Positions 1 through 13,400 of a DNA stretch of 64,000 nucleotides are shown piece by piece. Origin of the DNA: Desmodesmus armatus (taxonomy: Eukaryota; Chlorophyta; Chlorophyceae; Sphaeropleales; Scenedesmaceae). The stretch lies in assembly GCA_007449985.2 (NCBI GenBank), contig VIIQ02000730.1, positions 87,834 through 151,833 on the forward strand, read 5' to 3'. Numbering within the stretch: position 1 is the first letter of the stretch; each line of letters begins with the position of its first letter. Made by a program: the position numbers and the translations under genes. The notes under the pieces are model-generated. The model searched no databases. It worked only from the letters and a program-made list of their open reading frames with translations, and had not been told where the DNA came from.

Positions 1-246
1 CATGCATGCACACATGCCTTCCTCTGGCTGGTGCTCACCATAATCGGCATGGTGCTGCCACGCGGTTGCTGCAGCGGCTGGTGCACTAGCGCCGTGGACA
101 CATATAAGCTTTTGCGCAGCTGATGTAACCGCCCACAACACCTCTCCAAAAAAATCAAGCAAGGACAGGCAGGCACAGCGACGACTGCAACAGCCAAGCC
201 AAACCCAGCACACATCAGGTCATCCACCCTGCAGCATTGCTGCTGG
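1..246. other. 3' flank of VPS16, no gene seen
   Basis: This short stretch lies downstream of the VPS16 stop codon on the minus strand. It probably holds its 3' untranslated region. No coding exon or RNA gene could be supported here. Confidence 0.4.
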
Positions 247-3200
247 TCACTTGAAGCTGGTGCTGGCCCAGAACCTCTCCTTGATCTGCGCTATGCCCAA
301 GCCTGCAGGGCTGTTGGCGCTGACAGCGCCCTGGATGCGTGCAAACAGGTCCATGTCCTTCAGAGCTGCGGCAACTGCTGCTGCTTCACGCGGGCAATTG
401 ATGGTGTTGAAGGCCTCCGCCTTGGCTGCACTGTCGGGCATGCGGGCAATAAGCCTGCAACGTGACATGCAGGGATTTGCAGTGATCAGCACAGGCAAGC
501 CATGGATAAGGTGTCGGTGAGTACTTCTTGAACAACGTGGCGCAGCTTCTGGTAGGAGTGCAGCCAAGCTGGACTCAATGTGCAGCATGTCAACTCCAGG
601 CACAGCGCGTTAGCTCACGGCAACAAAAGCACAGAGTGACTGGGCGCCTCCATACCATGCAAGAACAGATCCTGCTGCGCGCCACCACCACTCACCGCAT
701 CTGGATCTCCTGCGGTGCGCCATGCTGGGCTGCTGCCTGCATGAAGGGCTCCCAACCAATCGGGCTGCGCCTCTCAGCTGCAAAAGCATCCAGACCTGCA
801 CGCAGCGCGGCAAGCATACACTGTTCTATCAGGGCGCAGCAGTCTGGGCAGGGTGGCCCTGCACACGCATTGCGGCATCACGGTGCACTTGCAGGCCTGC
901 CCCAGCGAGCAGAATTGTGGCACCAATCCTGCTTCGCGTCATGCTGCTGCTTCTGTGCGGGCCAGAGTCTTGACGCTAGCTACTGCTGCACGGTCGACCG
1001 CTGTGCTGGCACGATACAGCATGGCATGCTTACCGTCCCAATCGTGTGCTGCTGCCAGCGCTGTCAGCTTGAGCCAGTACCAGCGCGTCTCAGGAACAGC
1101 GAACGTCTTGCGCAGGCGGGCAGCCGCGCTGGCATGGCCCAGGCGGAAGCATGTGGCCAACGTGTCGGCCAGGCTCAGGCCCACAAACAGCACCTGGCCA
1201 GTTTCACGCTCCAGCTTCTGCTGCTCCTTCAGCAGCAGCGCTGCCTCAGCAGCTGCCTTGGACTGCCAGGACATGTCACGACACTGCAGGAACACGGCAA
1301 GCAGCACAGGACAGCACGGTTATGTTTGAGCAGTTGCAGGACATGCTGCAAAGCTGCATGTGGTGCTGGGCGCAGGTGAATGCCAATGCTGCTATTGTTG
1401 TTACAGACCGTGCATGCATGCACCCACTCCAAAAGAGCGGCACTTCAGTTGCCGCAAGCATGAAGGTCAGCGCCCAAGACAGCAAGCAAACATGACAGAC
1501 CAGGGATGGTGCAGGAGTGGCGCCTGCACCCACCTGCCCATACTTCTGCGCGGCTGTTTGGAGGCCACTGATAGCTGTGCCGACAGCGTTGTCTGACCGA
1601 GCGGCGCCCGCGCTGCTGCCGTTGCCTGAGATGGCGTTGCTGAGTGTGCGCAGGGCGGTTTCCAGCGCCAGCTCCGCTGCTTCTGGGGCCATCTGCTGAG
1701 TCACATACAGCGTCTCCAGCAGCTCGGGCTCCTGCAGCATAAGACAGCAGTGGTTGAGAATATGGCAAACAACGCCAGCACTGTGCTGGACTCAACTCAT
1801 CATGATGCTGCCACACCGCAGCGTTACGCATGTTGCACGCTGCCTACTTGTGCTGGCGCATGCAGGCACCTGTGAAGTTGTGCTGACAGTTGTGGATGGC
1901 ATGACGTCTGTCAACATTTACAAGCACGCGGTTTGAAAGCTGCAGGATATGCCAGCCGGGCGAATGCGCACACCTTGACACGCGTGTACTTGACAAACAG
2001 GTTGCGCGCTGTTGGGCGAGGGCCCACCATCTTCCAAAATTCCGGCAGCGGTCTGCTGCGGTACGCTGCAAACAGCGCCAGGTACACTAGGTCTGGGTCC
2101 CGCGCATCGACTGCCTTGCGCAGCGCACGACTCAAGGTATCTTCCACAGCCTCGCCACCTGGGGAGTCTGCTGGGTGCCCGCCTGCGCTGGTGCTGGCTG
2201 CGCCCTTTGCCAAGCTGATGAGCAGGGGTACCTGCTGAGCAGCGCTGGGCTCCTCCTCCAGGAGCTTGATGGCTAGGCTGCGCCGGCCCACAGACTGCAG
2301 AGCATAGACACGCACAGACACATGGCCATACGAAAGCATCACCAGTGCTGTTGGTTGCATCAGTCAGTCACTTTGCGCACTGCAAGAAGGCAACCGCCCT
2401 TATGCCAGGTGTCAGGCGGCCCTCATGCTGCGCTGTTTTTCCGGCTAGCAAAGAGCGCAGCAGTCTCAGTGCGGTCACGTGTCCTTTGCGGGAAGGCGCA
2501 GGTCAGCAGCACCCCCAGCACAGCGCAGTACTGACAGGTGATTACAGACCGGCTTGCGCAACACCTAGGCACACAGCTGCAGGACTCACCTGCGCATGTG
2601 CCGCCAGTGGTGCGTACTTAGGCCTGTCCATGAGGCTGATCTTGGCTGCCAGCGCGGCCTTGAGGGAGCCATCAGGCACCGAGGGGCTGGCTGAGATCTT
2701 GGCTGCAGCCCAGTGCAGCAGCACCTCGTCCTGGCCAGCACCACCCAGCATCTCAGACACGCGGTAGGCCATCAGGTGGCGGCGAGCCAGCACCAGCCTG
2801 CAGGACATTCGACAGCCAACACATGAATTGCCATGCTGTCTTCCATTCAATCTACCACAGTCTTTGACAGGAGAATATATTGAAACTTGAACCGAGCATG
2901 GATGCCTGATGCAAACCAAAGGAGGGTTGCCATGTCGGGTGTCACTGCAAGAAGGGTGCACCCCATGAAGTTGAGGACAGCATCCAGAATGCCTGAAGCG
3001 CAGGGTTGCCTACACACAACCATACACGTGCAGTGGCTTGCATGCACCCGGCCGGCAAGCAAGACAAGCTTACGTTGACACCACGACAGGCAAACTGAGC
3101 GCCTCAAGCTGAGGCATGGTGAGAGGCAGTCCCACGTCAGGCTCCCGGAGGGCATTCAGCAGCCGCAGCTTCAGAGCAACGCTGCGCAGAAGGTCCCTGG

Positions 3201-6200
3201 GCACGTCCGAGCAGAACGCACGGCCGAACACAGCTGCTCGCAGCAGCGCACGCTGCCGCACCACAGACAGGTCCAGACCTAACAGGACAACCAGCACGCA
3301 TAGCGCAGCACAGATTGTTGATCACACTGCATAATTGCTTGTCCAATCCTGTGGAATGTAAAACACAGGTACTTCATGCGCAGCTGCAGGACCAAGAGAA
3401 AACCAACTGTGCTGCATGTGTGGGCAATAAGCGGGCTGAGTGCACAGCGCGGCAGTGCAGGCCGCCTCTACAACACCAGGCTTTGCCACCTTGACATGCC
3501 TGCCCACCTGCCGCTGTCGCACACGCCACCACTGCTTCATCCAGGTGCCCAGTCAGTTGGCGCAGCAGCTTGTCAGAACGAGCATTGCCTGCGTCAAACA
3601 GGTCCCGAGCATCCAGCAGCTGCGCAGCTGGTGATGTTGACCCAGGCTTGTACACCTGCAGGCCACCAGCACAAATCTAAATGTTGTGATTGTGCTGGGA
3701 CATCAACACTCACATGCTTCCTGGCACATTCATCACGCATACGTCAAAAAGCGGCCGGCTCTCCCGCCTGCCGTGCCATGCCACACCACACTGCTGCATA
3801 TCAAACACAGACGGCACGGCGTAAGACCCCCTTCTGCACGCAACTGCTGCCCCCTTTTGCTGATCATCAGATGCATCGCCACTTTTGGCATACAATCATG
3901 GCCCATGCTGCCCCTGTCCCCCCTATCACAGCATCCGCACCTCCTGCAGCACATCAGGCACCCGCCTCAGCAAGCTCATCTTGTCAGCAGTGATCAGCCG
4001 CAGCCCATCCACTTCCGCCACCATCACCACAGACCCCTCACAGGCCCGCTTCAGCCAGTCGCCGTACGGCCCCACCAGCAGCAGCAGGCCCTCCCAGCGC
4101 AGCGCCACTGCGTCCACGCCACACCAGCACAGGCTGGATGGAGGTAGCCCGCTGCGGCTGTCAAACTCGCTCAGCTGCTGGCTGAAGTCTGTTGAGGTGG
4201 AGGATGGGTGTAAGGAGGACAGCAGGAAAGCAGCGGACGGACACAAAAGGTGGGCACAGGTTCTTGCCATGCAGACCACATGCAGCCTGTGGGTGGGAAA
4301 CAAACAATATGTGCTGGGGTGCATTGTCTGCAGCAGCACGCAGGAGCGTGGCTGCTGCACCTGTGGCTGCTGTGCTGAACATACTGGCCGTGCCACAGTG
4401 CTGCCGGCCTGTGAACACAACCAGCTGCAGCTCAGCGTTGTTTGTGCTGAGTCCAGGCACCCACACAACATGAGGGCAAGCGGCGCCATATCAAACCAAG
4501 CAGCCGGCTGACAGCAGCCCTTGCATGCGCACCGCTAGACATGACCCTCAGCTTGCCGTCAAGACACGCCACCGCCAGGAACGCGCCGTTTGGTGCCACC
4601 GCCATAGATGCAACACCACCACTGCCTGAAGGTAACGCCTGGTCAGTGGCTCCATGGTCATCTATAACCCACACGGTCTCACCAACAGCGGCCAACACCT
4701 GCACAATAACCGCAACAGCAGCGCAGCCAGCTGCCCTCTCATACACATTGTGCGGAGCACGCTCACATGACAGCTGCGTGCCAGTTCAAGTGCCAGACAC
4801 ACTACCATTGAGGAATGTAGGTGCCGCAGTGCATCCTGCGCAAAACTGCACGAGCAGCTCTGCGAGCAGGTGTTCCCGGCCCCATCTTTGCTGGCCGCCT
4901 GTGTCCAGCACAACCGGCTTCCTGCAGATGCATGGCCGACCGCACCACCTGTCTGCACAACAACCGCTGTCGTGCATATGTGGCTGCCCTGCTGCTGCAA
5001 GCCAGCCCCCAGCCCCGCCCAAGCCCCGCCCCCGCGCCAGCCCCAAACCCCACCTCAAGTCCTTTGGTGAGAGTGAACTGTGGCTCCAGCACAGCTAAGC
5101 AGGACACCGCTGCACTGCTGCCGCTGTTGCCTGTGAGCCCTGGTATGGCAGGCAGCCTCACTGCTCGTGGCTCCTGCAGGCCCACTACTGCCCACAGCTG
5201 GTTGCTGCTGGCCCCCAGCACCACCAGGCCATCCGGGTATATGCAGGCCTGGCTGATGCCCTCAGACTCCAGCTGGGGCCCGAAGCTGACCTGCTTGGAC
5301 ACCCTGACGCCCGTCATGCTGTAAAAGTGCACCTGCACAGCCATGGCATACACCAACCAAAATGAACAGATATGCACACTGTAAGCAGCAAACGTTCAGT
5401 GCCCTCCCAGGCACTCCCTGCTGCTGCCTGCCTTCCCCAGCTGGTGGCCTCAGGTGCGACAACTCTAAGAGCAAATCTTCAAGGTGTAATTTACTCCCCA
5501 AGACAAGCACCGCAAGTGTCAGCCTCGACGGCCTCACCTTCCCCCCACGTCCACCATGACCAGCTCCAGCTCATTGCTCCAGCCCCAGGACAGCAGGCGG
5601 CCACCCTCCCACAAGAAGGAGCCCTGCAGCTGGCCAGAGGCACTGAAGATGCGAACAAGGGGCCGGCCCCCAGTGGCACCGCCACGAATGACCACCAGTG
5701 ACTCTTCATCACGGACCACCGCCACAGGGCCACCATATGGTGCTGCTGTCACCCTGGCAAAGGAGGGAGAGGCAAGGGTGGAGAGCGATAGTTTGTTTGG
5801 GTGCCAGGAATGTTTTGAAGGCCACCCATGGCTGCACACAGTGGTCATTGAATGGCATAGGCTGTTGCAGGGCTCGTTGCATACCCACCGGGCCTTCGTG
5901 CTTGCTGTTATTGCAGCAGCAGCAAATGCTTGTAAGAGGGGATACTTGTATGTGCAGCCCTTTGCTGCTGCTGTTATTTGCTGGTTGGTGAGGTCCATGC
6001 CTCTGGCTGCCATGAACTGCTGCCCTGCTACTGAAGCTGCAGAGGTCTGCAAGGCTCTGCTGTGCCTGACCAGTCAGCTGCACATTTGCAGCAGTGCACC
6101 GTGGCAGTATCATCTGCTTGTGCAAGTAGTGCAGATGTGCAATGCAAGTCCGTCGGCTACTCATTGCAAGGCCAAGGCATCCAGGCTCACTTATGTGTCT

Positions 6201-6432
6201 CAAGGTCAACATCCTGCCAGGTCAGATCGTACAGGTGCTCCTCACAATAGAAAGTGTCCCCACATGCCTCCCAGTCACTGACTGCACAGCAGTGCCAACC
6301 ATAACAGTAACATGAAGTGCATCTGTTGGGTTCAAGCTGTCTGGACTGAGCTCAACTGCAACACACCATGCATGCTGTTGCGCAGGTCCTACCTGCATCT
6401 GCTCTCAGGGCAGCTAGGGCTGTGGAGGTCAT
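247..6432 (-). CDS. VPS16: VPS16, core subunit of HOPS/CORVET vacuolar tethering complexes
   Basis: VPS16 is a core subunit of the HOPS and CORVET complexes, which tether late endosomes and vacuoles before SNARE fusion. The multi-exon minus-strand gene matches plant and animal VPS16 from end to end. Exon 1 (6393-6432) and exon 2 (6191-6281) encode the start, with a tract aligning to the plant YRKPELYPMKW region. The N-terminal beta-propeller follows (AAPYGGPVAVVRDE near 5.7 kb; SMTGVRVSKQVSFGPQL near 5.3 kb; WCGVDAVALRW near 4.1 kb). The alpha-solenoid then includes RQRALLRAAVFGRAFCSD near 3.2 kb, EPSAAQQVPLLISLAKG near 2.2 kb and RWYWLKLTALAA near 1.1 kb. The C-terminus contains ARIQGAVSANSPAGLGIAQI before the stop at 247-249. 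The start at 6432 is the only ATG upstream that splices in phase to exon 2. An AT-rich TATATTAT stretch at about 6467-6476 may be its promoter element. I saw no frame lesion. Confidence 0.93.
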
Positions 6433-7255
6433 GGTTGCTGCCCTCTACTCATGGCAATAAGTGACTATAATATATTCATCTCACAACTTGCGTTGTAGCC
6501 TATTCACCAGCCGTTTGTTTGCTGTCTTGATCTGCAGATCACTTCGGTTCGATCCGGCCGGCATGAACAGAATAAAGGACATGTGAACTCGACACGCGCA
6601 CTCGCATCTGTCAAGTATTATGGGTGGCTGTCTGCAGTCTGACTGAGTCAAAGGCAAGGTGGGTGACAGTGTTCAAACGAAACCTGCCAGCTGCACTGTG
6701 ATAGTGTGCACACAGCACGTGCTGAATCAAACGCATTCAATTGTGCCACAAACGGTTGAACCATGGTTCAGTTTCCAGGCGTTGTCGACTTGGCACTATC
6801 ACCGCACGGTTGAGTTACACACCTCAAAATCTTTGGCAGACCAATGCATGCACAGTGTGCACTGATGCACCACGACAATATCAATGAACCACAGTGGTAC
6901 ACGCCTCTGATCACGTTGAAATAAGCATCAAGCAATGAATATATCTTAAGTCATAGTAAGCCAGCCATAAGCCAAGCAGAAGAAGACCCCCACACGGTGT
7001 GTCACAAACCTGCAGGACTAGACGTGCAGTTGATGATACATGCTGCCCTATTATGGTATGCAAACATTCCTGAAAACCGGTTGGACGCCTAGTGCACATG
7101 TAATGCATGCAGTCCTGAGCAACAACAGATAATAACACAGTCATATAACACAGTCAATCCTCAAAAGAGCAACCGCTGGGCGTGCTTCCATGACGCTATG
7201 GATGGTGCGCAAGCGCGGACTCAACACCACTTGACACTGTGCACAGCCAGCGGCT
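6433..7255. other. Intergenic: VPS16 promoter side and copy D 3' flank
   Basis: About 820 bases lie between the VPS16 start and the stop of the next minus-strand gene. The part near 6.47 kb is AT-rich and probably promoter. The rest has no exon with coding character or flanking splice sites that I could support. Confidence 0.5.
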
Positions 7256-9121
7256 TCACTGCTGGCACTGGCACAGCTCCTTGGACCAGCGATCTTGCCA
7301 CACCATGGGGGCCTTACTGTCAGAGCTGCTCACCAACTTGTACTGGCAGACATCACCAAAGCTCCTGCAGGAACAGCCAACACAGCAGAAGCGAGGTCAG
7401 CTGATGCAATCATGATGTTTGCGGGCAGGCTTGTCTTCCAAGGCAACTGGATATGGTGTCCGAGCTGGGCTTTTGCTGATCCTCCTTGCCAGCGCCCAAT
7501 CACCAGCCAAGCTGAAGGATTTCAGCCATCAAGCTTTCATCAGACCTCCCCTTCAGCTTGCTCACCTCATGCCAAACCCAAAGCAATGGCACTGGTTGCG
7601 GCCGTTGTTTCCAGAGCAGCAGTCGTCCCTGAGCCAAGCAAAGCACCTCTTGTAGGTGGTGCGGCGCTTGTGCTGACGATCACCCTGCTGCCACTGGCCT
7701 TTGTGGTTGGAGGTGGTGTCTGGCTGGTTTGTGGGGCTCTCCTTCTCCACAGGTGCTGGGCTGGGGCTGGGGCTAGGGCTGGGACTAGGGGTAGGGCTGG
7801 GACTTGGGCTTGGGCTGGGACTTGGGCTGGGCGCTTGCTTGGCTGGTTCCTTCTGGGCACCACAGGCAGCACAGGGACCACTGACGGCTGCAAGAGCCTC
7901 CACGTACGCTGACGCAGTAGCCTTGGCAACGGCCTTGGAGACGCTCTCCGAAGTTGCAGATGCTGTGCCGCCAGAGGAGCAGGCAGTGGCTGCTGACTCC
8001 GCGATGGCTGTGGCAATGGCCGTCTTGGTGTTGGCGGCCTTGGCGGCAGCAACAGCTTCGTTGCAGTTGGAGGATGCAGCTGCAAAGGCCTCTGCGGTGG
8101 CTGTAGCCACAGCCTCAGCAACTGCAAGCAGCAACACAAGAAGCAGGGTCCACCATCAGACAAATACTTGGTGCTGCTACCTTACATATGCTCACTGGGC
8201 CGGCAGGATGGCGCTGTGCTTGTTGTGGTGCTGCAAGCAAACCAGCTGCTCAGGTGCAAAGTTTGGAGGCAGTGCAACTTGCAGCAGTGCTGCAACACTT
8301 TAGCAGCGGCAGCGTCAAGCGCACCACAACCATTGTGCTTGCAGCAAGCTTTTCATAGACCAGGCCAGCATTCCTGTACAGCTCGTGCTGGCCATGATAA
8401 GGCAAGTGCAAGTCAGTCTCACCTGCTGTTGCACTTGCGCTGGCTTCTGCACATCCGACTCCTTTGCCCTCGACAGTAACGGTAGCTTGAGACTTGGCCC
8501 ATGCAGTTGCGGATGCCTCGGCAATAGCGGTAGCCAGTGCTTGTGATGCAGCTTCGACGTCCCCTTGGCAGGCTTGTGCAACAGCAGCAGCCACTGCGGA
8601 CGCAGTGGCATGCTTGGCCTCGGTCAGGGTGCCAGAGCTTGAGGTGGCCACAGAGCGCACAGAGCCTGCAGGTGGTTGGAGGCAGGCAGGATATGCAAAG
8701 GTGGAACACACACTGTGCTGTTGTTTTCAGCGCTGCAAGCATACCGCTGTGCTGCAGTGCTGCAGCTGCTTGAGCACTTGTGCTGCCTCAGCTAGCTGGC
8801 AACTCACTTTGGGAGGGTGGCTTGCTGCCATCAGGTTTCTGCGTCTCCTGCATGATGCGGACCTGCTGTGGGCCTCCTACAGGGCGGAGGAGCAGCAGAG
8901 GCGGTTCAAACGGTTGTTGTGCGACACGCTGCTGTTGGCGCGCGGTCAGCCAAATTGCAGCCTGGCGCATGAACAGCTGCTGGTTGCCAACAGACCACGC
9001 TTCAAGCACCTTTGGGATGGCTATGCTTTGTCGAAGGGTAGGCTGCGACGCTACTGAGCGAGGACAGCAGCAGTGCTGAAGCCAGCAGCAGCACGATCGG
9101 CATCCGGCTTGTTTGCGACAT
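7256..9121 (-). CDS. Secreted Ala-rich / Ser-Pro-repeat / Cys-rich protein, copy D
   Basis: I do not recognise this family; function is unknown. Exon 1 (9055-9121) encodes a signal peptide (MSQTSRMPIVLLLASALLLS...). Exon 2 (8423-8665) and exon 3 (7566-8121) encode Ala/Thr/Ser-rich modules with sparse Cys (ATATAEAFAAASSNCNEA), then a CAAC motif, about 30 residues of Ser-Pro repeats and a Cys-rich end with DDCCSGNNGRNQCHC. The last exon (7256-7364) ends in WQDRWSKELCQCQQ. Phases agree at the exon 1-2 and 2-3 joins; a short exon near 7.42-7.48 kb before the last exon is not resolved. The same order of modules occurs in copies A to C on the other strand. Copy D lacks two introns the others have. 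Ser-Pro repeats suggest a hydroxyproline-rich extracellular or cell-wall protein (inference). Confidence 0.72.
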
Positions 9122-10495
9122 GGCGGTGAAAGGTAGCTGGACGGGGATATTGGCCGTTTCAGATGTGGGCTACAGCTGGCGGGGGCCTGCAGCTCGGTGC
9201 TGTTGCACGCCAAGAGGTTGTTGCTCAGCTGAAGCGAGTGGCTTGAGGGATGCTGCAAGAACGACTTCGCTTGTAGCACCACAGTTGCTTTAAGGGTTGC
9301 TCACACTCCGCTCAAGAAGCCAACGGTCTGTCTGGGTCAGGAGGGGTGGGCGATGGCTTGTGGGTGGGGGGGGGGGCTGGTGGTGTTTGAACTGCATGAT
9401 AACATGTCTCTCCACCCAAGTGCTTGAAGGGCCCAGAAGCTTTGTAGGGGCCGTGCAGTCTGACATGGCGAGTTCAAAGCGTGACACATCACTCCACTTC
9501 AAACATGCATGGGTACATTACTAATTCCTTGCACTACTATGACTACTGCTTTGCAGCATATAGTAGTGCACAAGGTATAAGGCAGCTTCCGAGTGTTGCA
9601 CTCTTGTTTGCCTGCTCGCCGCTGCACGGCTGTACAAGCGCCTTGCTGCGCCCAAGGGTGCTGTTGTCCGAGACACACCATGCATGCAGGAAGCGCCTTC
9701 AAGCCATGCAGGAAGCCACAGGTTTGTCACGCAAGCAAGATGTGAACTGTCACTCCAGGCAGGTTGAGCTGCTGCACTGAGTGCAGGTTTGGGGTACCTT
9801 GGCACACCAGTTTGGGCACCCGCCTGTCCCTTCGCTTGACTCTGTCTTCTTTTGCAGGTGCATGAGGTTCATCGGCTTACAGCTGCCCCTGAGAAGAGAA
9901 ACGCATGTGCAACATGGGGCTCCCACAACGTGCCAGCTCACGCTAAGCAAGGAAAACCCACAACTTCCGACACTTCAAACACATACACGTGCAGTCTACA
10001 ACATCCAGTAACATTTGCCCTCAAATCCTGACACCAACTGCCACAGTGTGAAAGGCTGGACAGATGGTAGAACTCAACTTCAACCATGTGGTGCACCCTT
10101 CACAGCTACTTCTGCTTGCGCTCAACACAGGGCCTGGCAACACGAACCAGCAGACAGCATCGTACAGTTGACTGTTTACTTGAAGAAACATGCATTCAAA
10201 CACCGTCAAGCAAGGCTCCAGTCACACTGAATTTAGACATCTCAAGATGCAGCATAGTGTCACACGGCGTGCCACAAAGCGAGCACTGCTACAGGAGCAC
10301 TTCGGGTGGGAGATTGCTTAGCGCCGTTACTTCTGCAGGTGGTGCCACGAGTGTGGCAGCGCACATACTGTGACATCAATCGTGGCGCCGGCATGACCGC
10401 CTGTGCAGTGCCACCGGCAGGGTATCATACAAGCTGATCGCGTCAAAGACATTGGCCACCCCAGCATGCATGTGCTGACCTCATACCCAGGTGAA
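9122..10495. other. Intergenic with G homopolymer
   Basis: This gap separates copy D from the end of the first MYND gene; both are on the minus strand. It holds an uninterrupted G run near 9366-9376. I found no exon that could be supported on either strand. Confidence 0.5.
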
Positions 10496-13400
10496 TCATT
10501 CAAGGCTTGTGTAGCCAAGCAGGACATTATAGTGATCACCTGCAGAATCACCGACCTCTGCTGCTGCTGTTGCTGCTGCCGCACTGCTTGCCGCCAGCGC
10601 CTTGCACACGGGCTTGTGCTGCTTCCAATGCAGCCGCTGGCAGCCGCGCCCACAGTAGCGGGCAATCAGGCAGCCGGCACATATGCAGCTGCGGCCCCCC
10701 ACAGTGCTCTGCTCTGTGGGCCCGCTGGCTGTCCTGCAACTCGGGTTGTTGCAAAAGTAGGGCACCGCAAGGCTGGTGAGGATGTGACCAAGCTGCTGCA
10801 AGGATACTGTCAGCTGCTCCACTGCATGCTGACTGATCGCTGGGCTGCTGCCGCCTTCACCACCACCGGTGGTGGTGCCACTGCCGCCGCTGCTGCCCTC
10901 ATCGCCATCATCAGGGCCACCAGCCCCACCATCACCACACAGGCTGCTGCTGGTGGTGACCGTGCTGAGAATGCTGCTGCGTGCTTCCTCCAAGGCTGCA
11001 GAGGCTGCTTGGATACTGCTGAGGACTGCCTGAGCGTCGAAGCCGGCCGCCGACAGCCCAGATTCTGGTGGAGTGCCTGGTGTGAGGACTGCCTGCATTG
11101 ACGTCAGCAGCTGCTGCATGGCTGGTGGATCGCTCATGAAGCTCGAGAAGCACGCCTCTGCTGCAGAAACCTCGCCCAGCAGTGCAGGATACACGCCCTG
11201 CATCATGCACTTGTCGCTGACAGGCGAGACAGGGGTTCTGATGGTTGCCAGCATCTTCTGCGCCTGAGCCAACCAGTCGCTGCTGCGCTGGAACTGCTGT
11301 AGCTCAGCAGCCCACTGCTGCATGCACCGGCCAAGCAGCATAAGCATGGCTGTGTGGGTTGTGCTGCTGCTGCTGGAGCTGTCAACTGATGTGTCGGCAG
11401 CGCTGCCTGTGTCACTGCTGATGCCGCACGCCCCAGGCAGAGTGGCCGCTGCAGCAGCGCTGTCGCTGCTGACTGTAGCAGTTGCGCCAGCTTTCTCCGC
11501 CGAGTGACTGGTTGCAGCCTCCAGCTCCTGCCCTGCAGCCTCAGGCAAGCAGCCTGCACTGTACCTACGGTGAAGAGCTGCTGCTGCCACTGCTGCCACC
11601 AGCCATCGCAGCCGCCAACTAGCTTCTTCCAGAATGCTGCCGTGCTGCCCTGACGCAGCCATCTTCAGCAGACTGACAGCACAGCTGATCAGGGGTTCTG
11701 CCTCTGCACCTGACAGGATTGCATGTGCATCACGCGAAGGACATGTGCAGGTCACGTCATGGATGCCTTGCGCCAGGCACAAAGTTTCACCAGGCACATA
11801 GTTTCAGCAGGCCGACCTACTGTCACAAAAACTGAGAACAACTTGTGATCTTGAAGATCAAGCAGCACCATTACCCACACAGCTGACCTTGGGGTTTCTT
11901 CGGTGCCATGCATCCTTTCGGAATTTTGTGTTGCAGCACAGCCACCGTGGCAGTGTGGCACACTCCCTCCCTTCCCAGATCAAAAGACTTGCCCCTGACG
12001 GCCACTCCAGTGCCACCTCTCTCCCTTTTCCTCATCTCGCTCATCTCGCTCCCGCCTCCTTATACCATTCCCCATCTATCTGCCACACCCTCCCCCATGT
12101 GTCTTGTTCTCCCTGTCTTACTCACATGGCTCATTTCTCCCCCTCCCCCCTGGTTCCCTGACCCACCTGTGGTTGATGTTGTCAGGACAAGCCCCTCAAG
12201 GAAGACAGGCTGGAAAAAAGCATCCCAGCAGAAGCTGTCTCCTGCAAGGCTCAGCACACCTCGCATGAAGGTGTCAACAGCCCTGTGGATGGCTGTGGCG
12301 TGCTGCCCCCAGCAGCCAGGTGACACAGCCGCGGCCGAGGGCTGTGGGACACATAGGGCACTGATTTCAACACCCAACGCCGTGCTGGTGCTACTGCTGG
12401 TGGCACTGGTGGTGCTGCCAGTGCTGCTGCTGGTGGCAGCACTGCTTGTGCTGCTGCAGCTCTCAGCAGCAGCACTGGTTGCCACTGTGCTGGCTGCCAC
12501 CTCCCCTGTGCTGTTGTTGCCACTGCCAGCAGTGGCGGGCAGCTGCGGCGACGGCAAGCATGCCAACAGTGAGAGCAGTGTCATCATGACTGCCTCACTG
12601 AACAGGCACGCTTCTGAATCCTTGGTGCTGCTGGCAGCGCTGCTGCTGCCGCTGGCAGTGCTGCTGCTGCCGCTGGCAGTGCTGCTGCTGCTGCCTGGCT
12701 CAGCACCATGGTGCCGCAGCTGCTGCAGCCTGTCGAGCACAAACAGAACACTCTGCACAGTGTCACAGATGGCGACTGCTGACACGTCTGGGGCCTGATC
12801 TGCTGGCCAGCTCCCTAGCACACTGTCGATGTTTGATGCTGGCACTGACGCGATGAACGCGCTGCACATGCCTGCGCTGCCGCACGTCTTTGCAAAGTCG
12901 ATGTGCTGCTTGACTGCCAGCCAGTACAGCGTCACTGCAGGCAGCTGCACGCACAGCTGGCACCGCAGGGTTGCTAGCTGCGTGCTGACATGCTGCTGTT
13001 GCTGGGCATCTGCCATGATGCGCTGAAACATCCCCTTGGTGGGGTTGTGGAAGATGGAGTGTGCCGTTGTGCCAGCACCAGCCAGTTGCTGCTGCACCTT
13101 GTCGGCAGACTCGTCTGCAAAGCGCTGGCATGGGTGCACTGCCATGTATTCCAGGAAGCCGGGCAGTTTGATGTGCGCCTTCCTGGACAGACAAGCTGCA
13201 ATCCACAGGGCAACCTCCTGGCTGAAGCCCAGCAAAGAGAGCAGCTCCAGGTGGGAGGCAGGCAGGGCATGCTGCTGCTGCATGGCCCCTTCCCAGGCAG
13301 CAAGCGCTGCACTGTCCCAGGTGTTGCATGCCCTCAGGCCATGCTGGTTGCTGCTGCTCTGGCTCTGGTTGCTGCTGCGCGGGTGCTGCGCCTGCTGCCG

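Noticed and set aside
528..1379. Plus-strand 283-codon open frame
   Set aside because: It is antisense to clear VPS16 exons (RWYWLKLTALAA region) and has no start context or motif.
6545..6580. GGTTCGATCC resembling a tRNA T-arm
   Set aside because: No D-arm, anticodon stem or acceptor stem could be folded from the preceding 60-70 bases.
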